The notes under the pieces were generated by a model. It was not told the DNA's origin. It did no database searches and saw nothing but the letters and a program-made list of their open reading frames with translations. DNA of 64,000 bases from Serinibacter arcticus (lineage in GTDB: Bacteria; Actinomycetota; Actinomycetes; Actinomycetales; Beutenbergiaceae): contig NZ_PYHR01000002.1 in the NCBI RefSeq assembly GCF_003121705.1, forward strand, positions 3,224,001 through 3,288,000. Direction: 5' to 3'. Of this stretch, positions 38,886 through 49,543 are shown piece after piece; the first letter of the stretch is position 1, and each line of letters opens with the position of its first letter. Both the position numbers and the translations under genes were made by a program.

Positions 38886-41800
38886 GTGAACGTGCTGAAC
38901 CGTTGGACGGCGCGCGTCGTCCCGCTCGTGCTGGTCCTGGCCGGAGCCGTCGCCGGTGTCGTGGCCACCGCTCCCGCCGCGGAGGCCGCCGTCGTGCGGC
39001 CCTTCACGCTCAACTACAACCAGGCCGTCTACGGCGACCTGATCCACGTGGGCAACGGGAGCTCGGTGTGCCCCGGCGCCTCGGCACCGACCGACCCCTT
39101 CGGCACGGCGAAGTCGGAGTGCGCGACCGCCCAGGCGCGAACCAACACGCAGGCGACCGGGATCAACGACTCGTTCTACATGCAGTGGGCCGACGTGGAC
39201 GCGAGCGCCGCCACCTACAACTCCAGCCAGGCCACCGTGACGATCCCGACCGGCGCCACCGTCGCCTTCGCCCGCCTCGCATGGAGCGGCGACACCGGCA
39301 CGATCCGCCTCGCCGACGGCACCGTCTCCGCGCTCCCGGGGTGCAACACGCGCCAGTTCCTGGCCGGGGCCGGAACCTCGGTGCTGCCGGCCGGGACGCC
39401 GGAGAGCACGTCGGTCCGTCTCACCGTCGGCGCCAACCCCACCACCACGGTCGCCCCCCGGGTCATCTCGCGCGACGCGCTGGCCTCCGTGCCCGCGTCC
39501 CAGCCGCAGTTCTACGCGGCGCACGCGGACGTCACGACCCAGCTCGGCGCCGCCCCCACCGGAACCCCCACGACGGTGACCGTCGGCAACGTCTGGAGCC
39601 CGCAGGGCTTCGGCTGCTACTCCGGCTGGTCGCTGTCCGTGGTCTACAGCTACCCCACCGCGAACGTCAACGCCCCGACGGCACGCCAGGTCCAGATCTG
39701 GGACGGGCACGTCCGACAGTCCTCGATCGATCCGGCCACCACGGTCACCGCCTCCGGCTTCACCGCCAACGCGACCGGTGCCCGGGTGGCGGTCACCGCC
39801 TTCGAGGGTGACTTCAACATCACCGGGGACCGGTTCGCGATCAACGGCACGAACGTCGCCGAACCGCAGACGGGCGCGACGACGAACTTCTTCAACAGCG
39901 CCACGGACGGCGCCGCCGCCCCCGCGGTGGCCAACAACATGAGCGTCGACGCCAAGTCGCTCCCTGCGGCCGTCGCGGTCGGCGCGACGTCCCTGCCGCT
40001 GACCTTCTCCACGAGCGGCGACACGTTCCTCGCCACCACGATCGGGCTGTCCGTCCCCGTCGCACCGCCCCCGACGCCGGCCCTGGACGTCGCGTTGTCG
40101 TCGCCCGTGTCGACCTACTCGTCCGCCGGACAGTCCGTCGTCTCCACCGCGCTCGTCACGAACACCGGGAACGTCGCACTGTCCGACGTGACGACCGTGA
40201 TGAGCGCGGGAGCGACGCCCGTCGCGGTCCTGACCTGTCCCCACGGAACCCTCCAGCCGGACGCCCAGGTGACGTGCCAGGCGACCGCGACCGTCTCCCA
40301 GGCGGACCTCGACACCGGCAGCCTCCAGCTCTCGGCCGTCGCGACCGGGTCGTCCGCGTCCGGCGTGACGACGTCGCCGCGGCGCACCATCTCCCTCTCC
40401 GCCGTCCAGGCGCCGTCGCTCGCCCTCATCGTCACGCCCAGCCCCGTGGTGGCCACGGCCGCCGGGCAGCTGATCACCTACACGTCCGTGATCACCAACA
40501 CCGGCAACGTGACGCTGACCGGAGCGACCGTCGTCCCCGTCGGCTTCTCGGGTTCGGGACCGCGCCCGGCCGCCTCGTGCCCGGTCGAGCCGCTCGCGCC
40601 GACCGCGTCACTCACCTGCACGGCGACGTACACGCTGACCCAGGCGGACGTCGACGCCGGCGGTGTGCAGGCCTTCGACCTCGCCCGGGCGGCGGGCCCG
40701 AACGGCGCGCCGGTGAGCGCTCCGATCGCCCCGAGCCGCGTCGACGTCGCGCCGACGGGCTCGCTGACCACCGACGTCACGCTCTCCCCGTCCGTCGCCA
40801 CGACGGCGGGCGCCCCGATCACCATCTCGTTCGCCGTCACCAACACCGGCAACGTCACACTCGGTGGCGTCACGCCCCGGATCGACGCGTTCGGCGGCAC
40901 CGGAGCGGTCCCCGCGATCAGCTGCCCGGCAGCGGCCGGCTCGCTCGCCCCGTCGTCGTCCGTCACCTGCACCGCGAGCTACTCGCTCACCCAGGACGAC
41001 GTGGACGACGGCGGGATCGACGTCGTCGGGTCAGGCGTCGCCTCGACCCCCGCCGGCGTCCCGGTCACGTCGGCCGCCGACTCCGGGTCGGTCACCGTGG
41101 CCGCCGCCCCGTCCGTCTCCTCCGCCGTCTCGGTCGACCCGACCGTCGTGGAGGCCGCCGGCACCACCGTCACGTTCGCCGTCGACATCACCAACACGGG
41201 CAACGTCACGCTCACGGACGTGGCCCCGTCCGACGTCGTCGTCACGGGGACGGGGACGCCCCTCGCCCTCAGCTGCCCGGCGGCCGCCGAGAGCGTCGCG
41301 CCGACGGAGTCCGTCACGTGCGAGGCGACCTACACGATCACCCAGGCGGACGTCGACGCGGGGTCGGTCACGGCCACCGTCGTCTCGCGCGGCACCGCGC
41401 CGTCCGGGACGTCCGTGCTCTCGCCCGCGAGCAGCGCGACGGTCACCTCGCCCCCGGCGGCCGCCCTCGCGATCGGAGCGACGGCGACGCCGACGGCCGC
41501 CGCCCTCGCCGGCGAGGAGGTCACCTTCGACCTCGTCCTGACGAACACGGGCAACGTGACGCTCACCGGAGCGACCGCCGTCGCGGCCACGTTCACCGGC
41601 AGCGACCCGCTCGGCGCGATCACGTGCGAGCCCGGGGCCGCCTCGTTGGCCCCGACGGCGGAGGCCGCGTGCAGCGCGACCTACACGCTGACGCAGGCCG
41701 ACGTGGACGCGGGCGGCGTCAGCCTCACCGCGACCGGTCGGGCGACCGCCGGCGGCGCCGCCGTCGAGACGACGCCGGCCACCGCCGTCGTCACGGTGGC

Positions 41801-43832
41801 CGCGGCCCCCGCGATCGGCCTGGCGGTGACGGCCACCCCGACCGTCGCCGACGGGGCCGAGGAGGAGGTCAGCTTCTCGCTCGTCCTCACCAACACCGGG
41901 AACGTCACGCTGACCGGCGCGACCGCCGCCGTCGACACCTTCACCGGCAGCGGCGCGGCACCGACGATCACCTGCCCGGCCGGGGCCACGCTCGCCCCGC
42001 AGGCCGAGGTCGCGTGCACCGCCGGCTACGTGCTGACCCAGGCGGACGCGGACGCGGGCGGCGTCAGCCTCACCGCGACGGCGTCGGGCACCCCGTCCGG
42101 CGGCGAGGCCGTCGGCTCCGGTCCCGAGTCGGTCGCGGTGGTCGTGACGGCCGCGCCCGCCCTCACCCTGACGGCGACGGCGACCCCGGCCACGATCGCC
42201 GCCGCCGGCGAGCCCGTGACGTTCGCCTTCACGGTCTCCAACGCCGGCAACGTCACGCTGACCGACGTCGACCTGACGCCGGGTGCCTTCACCGGCGGGG
42301 GCGACCTGTCCGCCGTCGCCTGCCCGGCCGCAGCCTCCTCGCTCGCTCCCGGCGACGAGGTCACCTGCACGACGACGACGACGAGCACGCAGGCCGACCT
42401 CGACGCCGGCGGCCTCGCCGCCGGCGCGACGGCGACCGGCACCCCGCCGTCGGGCGAGGCGATCAGCTCGACCGGGGCCACGGCCGCGGTCGCCGCGGAC
42501 GCCCGTCCCGCGATCGAGGTCGCCGCGTCCGCGACGCCGGCCGAGCCGGAGTCCTTCGCCGTCGGGCAGGAGATCTCCTACGAGCTCGTGGTGACCAACA
42601 CCGGCAACGTGACCCTCGCGGGGACCTCGGCGATCGCCGCCACGTTCTCGGGCAGCGACGCGCTGTCGGCGATCACGTGCCCGGCGGACGTCACCGTCGC
42701 CCCGGACGCCGCCGTCACCTGCACCGCGACGTACACGATCACGCAGGCCGACGTCGACGCCCGCGAGCTCACGCTCGAGGTGGTCGCGAGCGCGACGGCA
42801 CCGTCCGGTTCCGGCGTCCTCTCCGACCCGGTGAGGGTCACGCTCTCCTCGGTCCCGCGCCCGGCGCTCGCGCTAGTCACGACCGCGGACCGCACGACCA
42901 TCGACGCCGCCGGCCAGGAGGTCGGGTACACGTTCGTCGCCGAGAACACGGGAACGCTGACCCTCACCGGCCTCGAGCTGGCCGGGACGGCCTTCTCCGG
43001 CACCGGTGCGACGCCGGAGATCGTCTGCCCGACGGACAGCGGCCCGCTGGCCCCCGGGGCCGAGGTCACCTGCACGGCGGACTACGTCGTCACGCAGGCG
43101 GACGTCGACAGCGGCGCGCTGACGCACAGCGCCGTCGCGACCGCGACGCCGTCCGGCGGCATCCTCGTCGTCCTGGCCGCGGTGCTCCGCGCCCCGGGCG
43201 ACGTCAGCTCGGAGGCCTCGACGCTCGAGATCCTCAGCGAGCGCGCCCCGGCGCTGACCGTCCAGGTGTCGAGCTCCGGCGTCGTGACCGCCGCTGGTGA
43301 CGTCGTCACGGCGACGGCGGTCGTCGCCAACGCCGGCAACGTGACGCTCACCGACGTCGGCGCGCTCATCACGGTCGAGGGTGGGAGCGGCGCCGTCTCG
43401 CCGATCGTCTGCGGCGAGGGGGCGGCGTCGCTCGCCCCGGGGGCCGAGGTCACCTGCACCGTGACCTACACCGCCGCGGAGGGGGACCTGTCGCTCGACG
43501 GGCTCGTGCTCGAGGCGGTCGGCGTCGGTACCGCGCCCGACGGCGAGCCGCTCGCCGTCCGGTCGCTGCCGGTGACCGCGGCGATCGCCGTCGACCCGGT
43601 GGAGGAGGCGACCACGCCGCCGCCGACGACCGAGCCGCCGACGACGCCGGGGCCGACCTCGCCCGGGCCGACGACGCCGGGGCCGACGACGCCCGGTGTG
43701 CCGCCGACCGCGGGACCGGGTCGGCCGATGGCCGAGACCGGCGCCGACCTGCGCGTGCCGGCCGGCATCGCGCTGAGCGCGCTGCTGCTGGGGGCGGGCG
43801 CGGTGCTGACGGCCCGTCGCCGTCGGGCCTGA
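38886..43832 (+). CDS. Large surface protein with ten DUF11-like repeats and an LPXTG-like anchor
   Basis: The 1,648-residue product has a signal peptide (VVPLVLVLAGAVAGVVATAPAAEA), an N-terminal domain of about 370 residues with paired cysteines (GCNTR, GFGCYSGW, and FEGDFNITGDR), and ten ~115-residue repeats, each with a TNTGNVTLT core. These are DUF11/DUF7507-type Ig-like stalk domains. A Pro/Thr wall-spanning segment (TTEPPTTPGPTSPGPTTPG) precedes MAETGAD, a hydrophobic stretch and a RRRR tail, a sorting signal of the LAxTG/LPxTG kind. AGAGGA sets the GTG start. It is probably sortase-anchored and adhesive or structural. Confidence 0.85.
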   Translation: MNVLNRWTARVVPLVLVLAGAVAGVVATAPAAEAAVVRPFTLNYNQAVYGDLIHVGNGSSVCPGASAPTDPFGTAKSECATAQARTNTQATGINDSFYMQWADVDASAATYNSSQATVTIPTGATVAFARLAWSGDTGTIRLADGTVSALPGCNTRQFLAGAGTSVLPAGTPESTSVRLTVGANPTTTVAPRVISRDALASVPASQPQFYAAHADVTTQLGAAPTGTPTTVTVGNVWSPQGFGCYSGWSLSVVYSYPTANVNAPTARQVQIWDGHVRQSSIDPATTVTASGFTANATGARVAVTAFEGDFNITGDRFAINGTNVAEPQTGATTNFFNSATDGAAAPAVANNMSVDAKSLPAAVAVGATSLPLTFSTSGDTFLATTIGLSVPVAPPPTPALDVALSSPVSTYSSAGQSVVSTALVTNTGNVALSDVTTVMSAGATPVAVLTCPHGTLQPDAQVTCQATATVSQADLDTGSLQLSAVATGSSASGVTTSPRRTISLSAVQAPSLALIVTPSPVVATAAGQLITYTSVITNTGNVTLTGATVVPVGFSGSGPRPAASCPVEPLAPTASLTCTATYTLTQADVDAGGVQAFDLARAAGPNGAPVSAPIAPSRVDVAPTGSLTTDVTLSPSVATTAGAPITISFAVTNTGNVTLGGVTPRIDAFGGTGAVPAISCPAAAGSLAPSSSVTCTASYSLTQDDVDDGGIDVVGSGVASTPAGVPVTSAADSGSVTVAAAPSVSSAVSVDPTVVEAAGTTVTFAVDITNTGNVTLTDVAPSDVVVTGTGTPLALSCPAAAESVAPTESVTCEATYTITQADVDAGSVTATVVSRGTAPSGTSVLSPASSATVTSPPAAALAIGATATPTAAALAGEEVTFDLVLTNTGNVTLTGATAVAATFTGSDPLGAITCEPGAASLAPTAEAACSATYTLTQADVDAGGVSLTATGRATAGGAAVETTPATAVVTVAAAPAIGLAVTATPTVADGAEEEVSFSLVLTNTGNVTLTGATAAVDTFTGSGAAPTITCPAGATLAPQAEVACTAGYVLTQADADAGGVSLTATASGTPSGGEAVGSGPESVAVVVTAAPALTLTATATPATIAAAGEPVTFAFTVSNAGNVTLTDVDLTPGAFTGGGDLSAVACPAAASSLAPGDEVTCTTTTTSTQADLDAGGLAAGATATGTPPSGEAISSTGATAAVAADARPAIEVAASATPAEPESFAVGQEISYELVVTNTGNVTLAGTSAIAATFSGSDALSAITCPADVTVAPDAAVTCTATYTITQADVDARELTLEVVASATAPSGSGVLSDPVRVTLSSVPRPALALVTTADRTTIDAAGQEVGYTFVAENTGTLTLTGLELAGTAFSGTGATPEIVCPTDSGPLAPGAEVTCTADYVVTQADVDSGALTHSAVATATPSGGILVVLAAVLRAPGDVSSEASTLEILSERAPALTVQVSSSGVVTAAGDVVTATAVVANAGNVTLTDVGALITVEGGSGAVSPIVCGEGAASLAPGAEVTCTVTYTAAEGDLSLDGLVLEAVGVGTAPDGEPLAVRSLPVTAAIAVDPVEEATTPPPTTEPPTTPGPTSPGPTTPGPTTPGVPPTAGPGRPMAETGADLRVPAGIALSALLLGAGAVLTARRRRA

Positions 43833-43837
43833 TCGGA

Positions 43838-43881
43838 CGCACGAACGGGGCGCCTGCTGCGGCAGGCGCCCCGTTCGTGCG
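43838..43881. terminator. Bidirectional hairpin terminator
   Basis: A perfect 20-bp stem (43838-43857 with 43862-43881) closes a TGCG tetraloop between the surface protein and dedA. Confidence 0.85.
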
Positions 43882-43934
43882 CTCGGGCCCGGGTCGTTCG
43901 CGTGGCAGCCGCTGCGGCGGTGCCGGATCCTCGC

Positions 43935-44696
43935 TCAGCGGTCGGCCGGCGGGTCCTCCGCGAGGGCCTGGCCGGTCGCGACGTCGAGCGCCGCGGCGCC
44001 GGGGTTGTGCTTCGCCTCGCGGCGGGCGCGCCAGATCTCCCACACCATCGGCAGCACCGAGATGACGACGATCGCGACGAGCATCGCCTCGATGTTCTCC
44101 TTGACGAACGTCAGGTTCCCGAGGCCGTAGCCCAGCAGGGTCACGCCGACCGCCCAGACGAGCGCGCCGACCACGTTGTACGACACGAAGTGGCGGTAGT
44201 TCATCTTGCTCATGCCGGCGGCGACGGGCGCGTAGGTGCGGACGATCGGCACGAAGCGCGCCAGGATGATCGTGCGGCCGCCGTACTTCTCGAAGTAGTC
44301 GTGCGCCTGCTTGATGTACTGCGGCTTGAGGACCTTGGCGTCCGGGTTCCGGAACAGCCGGACGCCGAAGCGCCGCCCGATGAAGTAGGCGAGCTGGTCG
44401 CCCAGGAACGCGGCTGCGAACAGGAGCACCAGCAGCAGCGGCAGGTTGATGCTGAGGTTGCCCTGCGCCACGAGCGCGCCGGCAGTGAAGAGCAGCGAGT
44501 CACCGGGCAGGAACGGGAACAGCATCCCGGTCTCGATGAAGATGACCGCGACGATCCCGATGAGCGCGGCGTCGCCGAAGCGCTCGATGAGGCTCTCGGC
44601 GTTCAGCCAGTCGGGTCCGAGGGCGACGACGTCGCCGTAGCTGGAGGAGGCTGCGACGAGATCGGGCAGCGCGACGGCGAGGTCCATGGTGGGCAC
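43935..44696 (-). CDS. DedA-family membrane protein (undecaprenyl-phosphate flippase candidate)
   Basis: The 253-residue protein has five to six hydrophobic helices and DedA signatures: FIETGMLFPFLPGDSLLFTAG, GRRFGVRLF, and the second re-entrant loop ARFVPIVRTYAPVAAGMSKM. DedA proteins such as UptA recycle undecaprenyl phosphate across the membrane for cell-wall synthesis. The start is placed at GTG 44696 because TACGGT lies seven bases upstream; the ATG nine bases downstream is the alternative. It is divergent from DUF368, a second family with the same proposed role. Confidence 0.88.
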   Translation of the reverse strand: MPTMDLAVALPDLVAASSSYGDVVALGPDWLNAESLIERFGDAALIGIVAVIFIETGMLFPFLPGDSLLFTAGALVAQGNLSINLPLLLVLLFAAAFLGDQLAYFIGRRFGVRLFRNPDAKVLKPQYIKQAHDYFEKYGGRTIILARFVPIVRTYAPVAAGMSKMNYRHFVSYNVVGALVWAVGVTLLGYGLGNLTFVKENIEAMLVAIVVISVLPMVWEIWRARREAKHNPGAAALDVATGQALAEDPPADR

Positions 44697-44703
44697 GACG
44701 GAT

Positions 44704-44709
44704 ACCGTA
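44704..44709 (-). promoter_or_regulatory. -10 element of dedA inside a 13-bp palindrome
   Basis: TACGGT, seven bases from the GTG at 44696, lies within GGATACCGTATCC (44700-44712), a perfect palindrome that reads as TACCGT on the other strand facing the DUF368 gene. Confidence 0.5.
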
Positions 44710-44759
44710 TCCGGCCGAACCCCCGAAACCTGTGGAGGCGCGGTGCAGACGCTGGGGGG

Positions 44760-45851
44760 ATGACCGGACGCGATCGGCGCGCCGGTTACGGTGGATCCGG
44801 CGCCGCTGCGCCGTCGATACCGACCCCGGACCACGAGACCGATACCGACCAGAACGGCTTCCCCGTGACCTCGCCCTCGCCCCAGAGACCTGCTCGACCC
44901 ACGACGACCGACCCCGAGGACGAGGCCCCCGCCGTCGCTCGCGCCACCTGGCGGGACGCCCCCGGGCTGATGCTGCGCGGAGGCTTCGTCGGGATGGCGG
45001 AGGGCGTGCCCGGCATCTCCGGCGGAACCATCGCCCTGGTGGTCGGCCTGTTCGACCGCCTCATCGACTCCGCCGGGCAGCTCGTGCACGCGCTTCGCGT
45101 GACCGTCAGCGCCGCGCTGCGTCGCAGCGAGGGCCGCGAGGTCCGGGCGGCGTTCGGCGTCATCGACTGGCGCTTCCTCGCCCCCGTGCTGCTCGGCATG
45201 GCGGTCGTGCTGGTCGCGACGCTCAGCCTGCTCGCGCCGCTGCTCGAGGCGCACCCCGTACAGGTCAGCTCGGTCTTCCTCGGCATGATCGCCGTCTCGA
45301 TCCTCGTGCCGCTGCGGATGATGCCGCACCGTCCGAGCCCGCGGGACCTGCTGCTGATCGCCGGCGGCGCCGTGGTCGCGTTCGGCCTGACGTCGCTGCC
45401 GCGCGTCGACGTCGCGCAGCCGCCGCTGTGGCTCGTCTTCGTCGGGGCCGCGATCGCCATCAACGCCCTCGTGGTGCCCGGCGTCTCCGGATCGTTCGTG
45501 CTGCTCACGCTCGGCCTCTACATCCCGGTGCAGGCCGCCCTGGCCGACCGCGACCTCGTGTTCATCCTGACGTTCGCGGCGGGCGCCGCCGTCGGGCTCG
45601 GCTCGTTCGTCAAGGTGCTGCAGTGGCTGCTGCACCACCGTCGGCAGGTGTTCCTCGCCGTCGTCACCGGCCTGATGATCGGGTCGCTCCGCTCGCTGTG
45701 GCCGTGGCAGGACGGCACGACCCTGCTCGCGCCGCCGAGCGCGAGCGCCGTGGGCGTCTCCGCGCTGCTGGCGCTCGCGGGCGGCGCGGTGGTGTGGCTC
45801 GCGCTGGCGTGGGAGCGCCGGCACGGGAGCCCCGCCGTCGTGCACGCCTGA
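44760..45851 (+). CDS. DUF368 membrane protein (PopT-like polyprenyl-phosphate transporter)
   Basis: The 363-residue protein has a hydrophilic N-terminus of about 70 residues and eight or more helices. The conserved GGFVGMAEGVPGISGGTIALVVGLFDRLI and NALVVPGVSGSFVLLTLGLY segments are the paired DUF368 signatures. DUF368 proteins (PopT) have been shown to recycle undecaprenyl phosphate, especially at high pH. The ATG at 44760 follows a G-run; an internal GTG at 44866 would remove the charged leader. It is head to head with dedA. Confidence 0.87.
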   Translation: MTGRDRRAGYGGSGAAAPSIPTPDHETDTDQNGFPVTSPSPQRPARPTTTDPEDEAPAVARATWRDAPGLMLRGGFVGMAEGVPGISGGTIALVVGLFDRLIDSAGQLVHALRVTVSAALRRSEGREVRAAFGVIDWRFLAPVLLGMAVVLVATLSLLAPLLEAHPVQVSSVFLGMIAVSILVPLRMMPHRPSPRDLLLIAGGAVVAFGLTSLPRVDVAQPPLWLVFVGAAIAINALVVPGVSGSFVLLTLGLYIPVQAALADRDLVFILTFAAGAAVGLGSFVKVLQWLLHHRRQVFLAVVTGLMIGSLRSLWPWQDGTTLLAPPSASAVGVSALLALAGGAVVWLALAWERRHGSPAVVHA

Positions 45852-45908
45852 GGCTCACCGGCACCGGGCCCCATCGCCCCAGCGCCTCACCGCCCCCGCG
45901 GCTCGCCC

Positions 45909-47210
45909 TCAGCCGCGACCCATCCCGTGGTAGGTCCAGCCGGCCTCGCGCCACGCGGCCGACGTCAGCGCGCCGCGTCCGTCGATGACCTGGCGACCGG
46001 CGACGAGGGCGCCGGTCTCGACGGGGTCGAGCCCCGCGTACTCGGGCCACTCGGTCACGAGCACCACGAGGTCGGCGTCCTGCAGCGCCGCCCGGGTGTC
46101 CTCGACGTAGGTCAGCTGCGGGTGCCGCAGGCGCGCGTTCGCGATGCCCTGCGGGTCCGTGGCGCGCACGTCGGCGCCGAGACCCTTGAGCCGGACGGCG
46201 ATGTCGAGGGCGGGGGAGTCCCGCACGTCGTCGGAGTGCGGCTTGAAGGACAGGCCGAGCACGGCGATCCGCCTCTCGTGGACGTGTCCGCCGAGCGCCT
46301 CCTGGGCGATCGTGACCACGCGGTCGCGACGCCTGAGGTTGATCGCGTCGACCTCCTTGAGGAAGGCGAGGGACTCGCCGCGGCCCAGCTCCTCGGCCCG
46401 GGCCGCGAACGCCCGGATGTCCTTGGGCAGGCAGCCGCCGCCGAAGCCGACGCCGGCGTTGAGGAACCGGCGGCCGATCCGGGCGTCGTGCCCCAGGGCG
46501 TCGGCGAGCTCACCGACGTCGGCCCCGGTGGCCTCCGCGATCTCGGCCATCGCGTTGATGAACGAGATCTTCGTGGCCAGGAAGGCGTTGGCCGAGACCT
46601 TGACGAGCTCCGCCGTCGCGAAGTCGGTGACGATCCGGGGGATCGCCAGCGAGAGCGCGTGCGCGTAGACCTCGTCGAGCAGCTCGCGCGCGCGGTCGCT
46701 CGTGACGCCGTAGACGAGCCGGTCGGGCTCGACCGTGTCGCGCACCGCGTAGCCCTCGCGCAGGAACTCGGGGTTCCAGGCCAGCTCGGCCCCCGTGCCC
46801 GACGCCTCCAGGCGCGCCGCGAGCCCGGCGGCCGTGCCGACGGGCACGGTGCTCTTCCCGACGACGAGATCGCCGGCGGCCAGGTGGGGCAGGAGGCCGT
46901 CGAAGGCCGCGTCCACGTGGGTCAGGTCGGCGGCGGTGGAGTCCTTGCGCTGCGGGGTCCCGACGGCGAGGAAGTGGACGCGCGCACCGGCGGCGTCCGC
47001 GATGTCGGTGGAGAACCGCAGCCGCCCGGTGGCGACGGACTCCGCCAGCAGCGGCCCGAGCCCGGGCTCGTAGAAGTGGGGTTCCGCGGCGGTGAGCGAG
47101 GCGATCTTGGCCGGGTCGACGTCGATGCCGACGACGTCGTGGCCGAGGCTCGTCATGGCGGCCGCGTGGACCGCGCCGAGGTAACCGCATCCGATGACGG
47201 ACAGGCGCAT
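45909..47210 (-). CDS. ugd: UDP-glucose 6-dehydrogenase
   Basis: The 433-residue enzyme oxidises UDP-glucose to UDP-glucuronate with NAD. It has the N-terminal Rossmann motif VIGCGYLGAVHA, the substrate loop AWNPEFLREGYA, the catalytic cysteine in GVGFGGGCLPKDIRA, and the C-terminal NAD/UDP-binding domain beginning LGLSFKPHSDDVRDSPAL. AAGGAG lies before the ATG. It supplies UDP-glucuronate for surface polysaccharide; no glycosyltransferase cluster is adjacent. UDP-ManNAc dehydrogenases share the fold but this set of motifs favours UDP-glucose. Confidence 0.92.
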   Translation of the reverse strand: MRLSVIGCGYLGAVHAAAMTSLGHDVVGIDVDPAKIASLTAAEPHFYEPGLGPLLAESVATGRLRFSTDIADAAGARVHFLAVGTPQRKDSTAADLTHVDAAFDGLLPHLAAGDLVVGKSTVPVGTAAGLAARLEASGTGAELAWNPEFLREGYAVRDTVEPDRLVYGVTSDRARELLDEVYAHALSLAIPRIVTDFATAELVKVSANAFLATKISFINAMAEIAEATGADVGELADALGHDARIGRRFLNAGVGFGGGCLPKDIRAFAARAEELGRGESLAFLKEVDAINLRRRDRVVTIAQEALGGHVHERRIAVLGLSFKPHSDDVRDSPALDIAVRLKGLGADVRATDPQGIANARLRHPQLTYVEDTRAALQDADLVVLVTEWPEYAGLDPVETGALVAGRQVIDGRGALTSAAWREAGWTYHGMGRG

Positions 47211-47330
47211 CGCGTGTCTCCTTCAGGGTGGGGGGCGAGGGGGAGAGGCGTGGTGCGAAGCCCGCCCAGTCTGTGCGGTGGATCCGCCGAGGGGAAGTCC
47301 GCGGCCGTCGCGCGGGGGAGGATGGGGCCC

Positions 47331-47996
47331 GTGGAGGACGAGCGGGAGACGCGCGACGGCGGGGGCGTCGACGACGGGCGCGAGATCGGTGTCGGCCCGT
47401 GGCCCGGGGGCGAGGCGGCCTGGCCCGACGACCCGCGGTACGACCCCGAGCTGCTGGCGCAGGGCGACCGGCGCAACGTCGTGGACGCCTACCGCTACTG
47501 GCGGCTGGAGGCGATCGTCGCCGACCTCGACACCCGGCGCAGCCCGCTGCACGTGGCGATCGAGAACCTCGCCCACGACCTCAACATCGGGTCGATCGTG
47601 CGCACCGCGAACGCCTACAACGTGGCGGGCGTCCACGTCGTCGGGCGACGGCGGTGGAACCGTCGCGGGGCGATGGTCACCGACCGCTACCTGCACGTGC
47701 ACCACCACCCCGACGCCGCGGCCTTCGCGGCCTGGGCGCGCGAGGCGGGGGTCGCCGTCGTCGGCATCGACAACGTGCCGGGGTCGACGGCGATCGAGAC
47801 CGCCGGCCTGCCGCGCGCCGCGGTGCTGGTGTTCGGCTCCGAGGGCCCGGGTCTGAGCCCGGAGCTGCTGGCGGCGTGCGCGCAGCTCAGGCACATCACG
47901 CAGCACGGCTCGACCCGGTCGATCAACGCGGGGGCCGCGGCCGCCGTCGCCATGTACGCCTGGGCGAGCGAGCACCTGCCGCCGCCCGCCCCCTGA
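47331..47996 (+). CDS. TrmH/SpoU-family RNA methyltransferase
   Basis: The 221-residue protein carries the three SPOUT motifs: NLAHDLNIGSIVRTANAYNV, VLVFGSEGPGLSPELL and STRSINAGAAAAVAMYAW, which form the knotted SAM site. It methylates a ribose 2'-OH in tRNA or rRNA; the exact nucleotide is not evident. The GTG at 47331, nine bases after GGGGGAGG, is preferred to ATG 47322, which directly abuts that site. An acidic leader of about 35 residues precedes the catalytic domain. It is divergent from ugd. Confidence 0.88.
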   Translation: MEDERETRDGGGVDDGREIGVGPWPGGEAAWPDDPRYDPELLAQGDRRNVVDAYRYWRLEAIVADLDTRRSPLHVAIENLAHDLNIGSIVRTANAYNVAGVHVVGRRRWNRRGAMVTDRYLHVHHHPDAAAFAAWAREAGVAVVGIDNVPGSTAIETAGLPRAAVLVFGSEGPGLSPELLAACAQLRHITQHGSTRSINAGAAAAVAMYAWASEHLPPPAP

Positions 47997-48089
47997 GCGC
48001 ACGCGGGACGGACGTCCCGACGGGCCGGTCGCCGCATCTGACAGACTTGGCACGACCTGGTGAGTTCTTATCCCGAGGAGCAAACACGC

Positions 48090-49109
<1,020 letters not shown>

Positions 49110-49130
49110 GCCGACCGGCGGACTGACCGA

Positions 49131-49169
49131 CACGAAGGGCGGGTGGCCGACGGCCACCCGCCCTTCGTG
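49131..49169. terminator. Hairpin terminator after fbaA
   Basis: A perfect 18-bp stem (49131-49148 with 49152-49169) with a three-base loop separates the convergent fbaA and STAS genes. Confidence 0.85.
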
Positions 49170-49180
49170 CTGCCGGCGCC

Positions 49181-49543
49181 TCAGGCGGCGGAGAACGGTT
49201 CGGTGTCGGGGTCCGGCGCGCCGCCCTCGACGATCTCGACCATGTCGCCGATACGGGTGACGTCGAGGAGGAAGCGGACGACCTCGGGCGGGTCGATGAC
49301 GCGGAGCGGGCCCGGTGTCCGGGTCGCCAGCCGCGCGAGCAGCGCGATGCCGCTGGAGTCCATGAAGGTGATGCCGGAGGCGTCCACCGAGGTGCGGCGC
49401 GAGGCCTTCTCGGCCTGGGCGACGGCGTCGGCCAGGTCCCCCGAGGCGCTGACGTCGATCTCGCCGGTCAGGGTGATGAACGTCCCCCGCCCGTCCTGGC
49501 TCACGTCGACCACCGGTCGCGCGATCAGCCCAGCATCGTCCAT
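49181..49543 (-). CDS. STAS-domain anti-sigma factor antagonist
   Basis: The 120-residue protein has the STAS fold (TFITLTGEIDVSASGDLADAV) and the phosphorylatable serine region SGITFMDSSGIALLARL, as in SpoIIAA/RsbV-type antagonists. In its dephosphorylated state such a protein binds an anti-sigma kinase and frees a stress sigma factor. No kinase, phosphatase or sigma-B gene is adjacent, so its partner lies elsewhere. GGAGG five bases before the ATG fixes the start. Confidence 0.87.
   Translation of the reverse strand: MDDAGLIARPVVDVSQDGRGTFITLTGEIDVSASGDLADAVAQAEKASRRTSVDASGITFMDSSGIALLARLATRTPGPLRVIDPPEVVRFLLDVTRIGDMVEIVEGGAPDPDTEPFSAA

Noticed and set aside
40274-43300. A 1,008-codon frame inside the ten-repeat surface protein
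   Set aside because: It is the plus-strand shifted frame of the repeat region, composed almost only of Arg, Gly, Asp and His.
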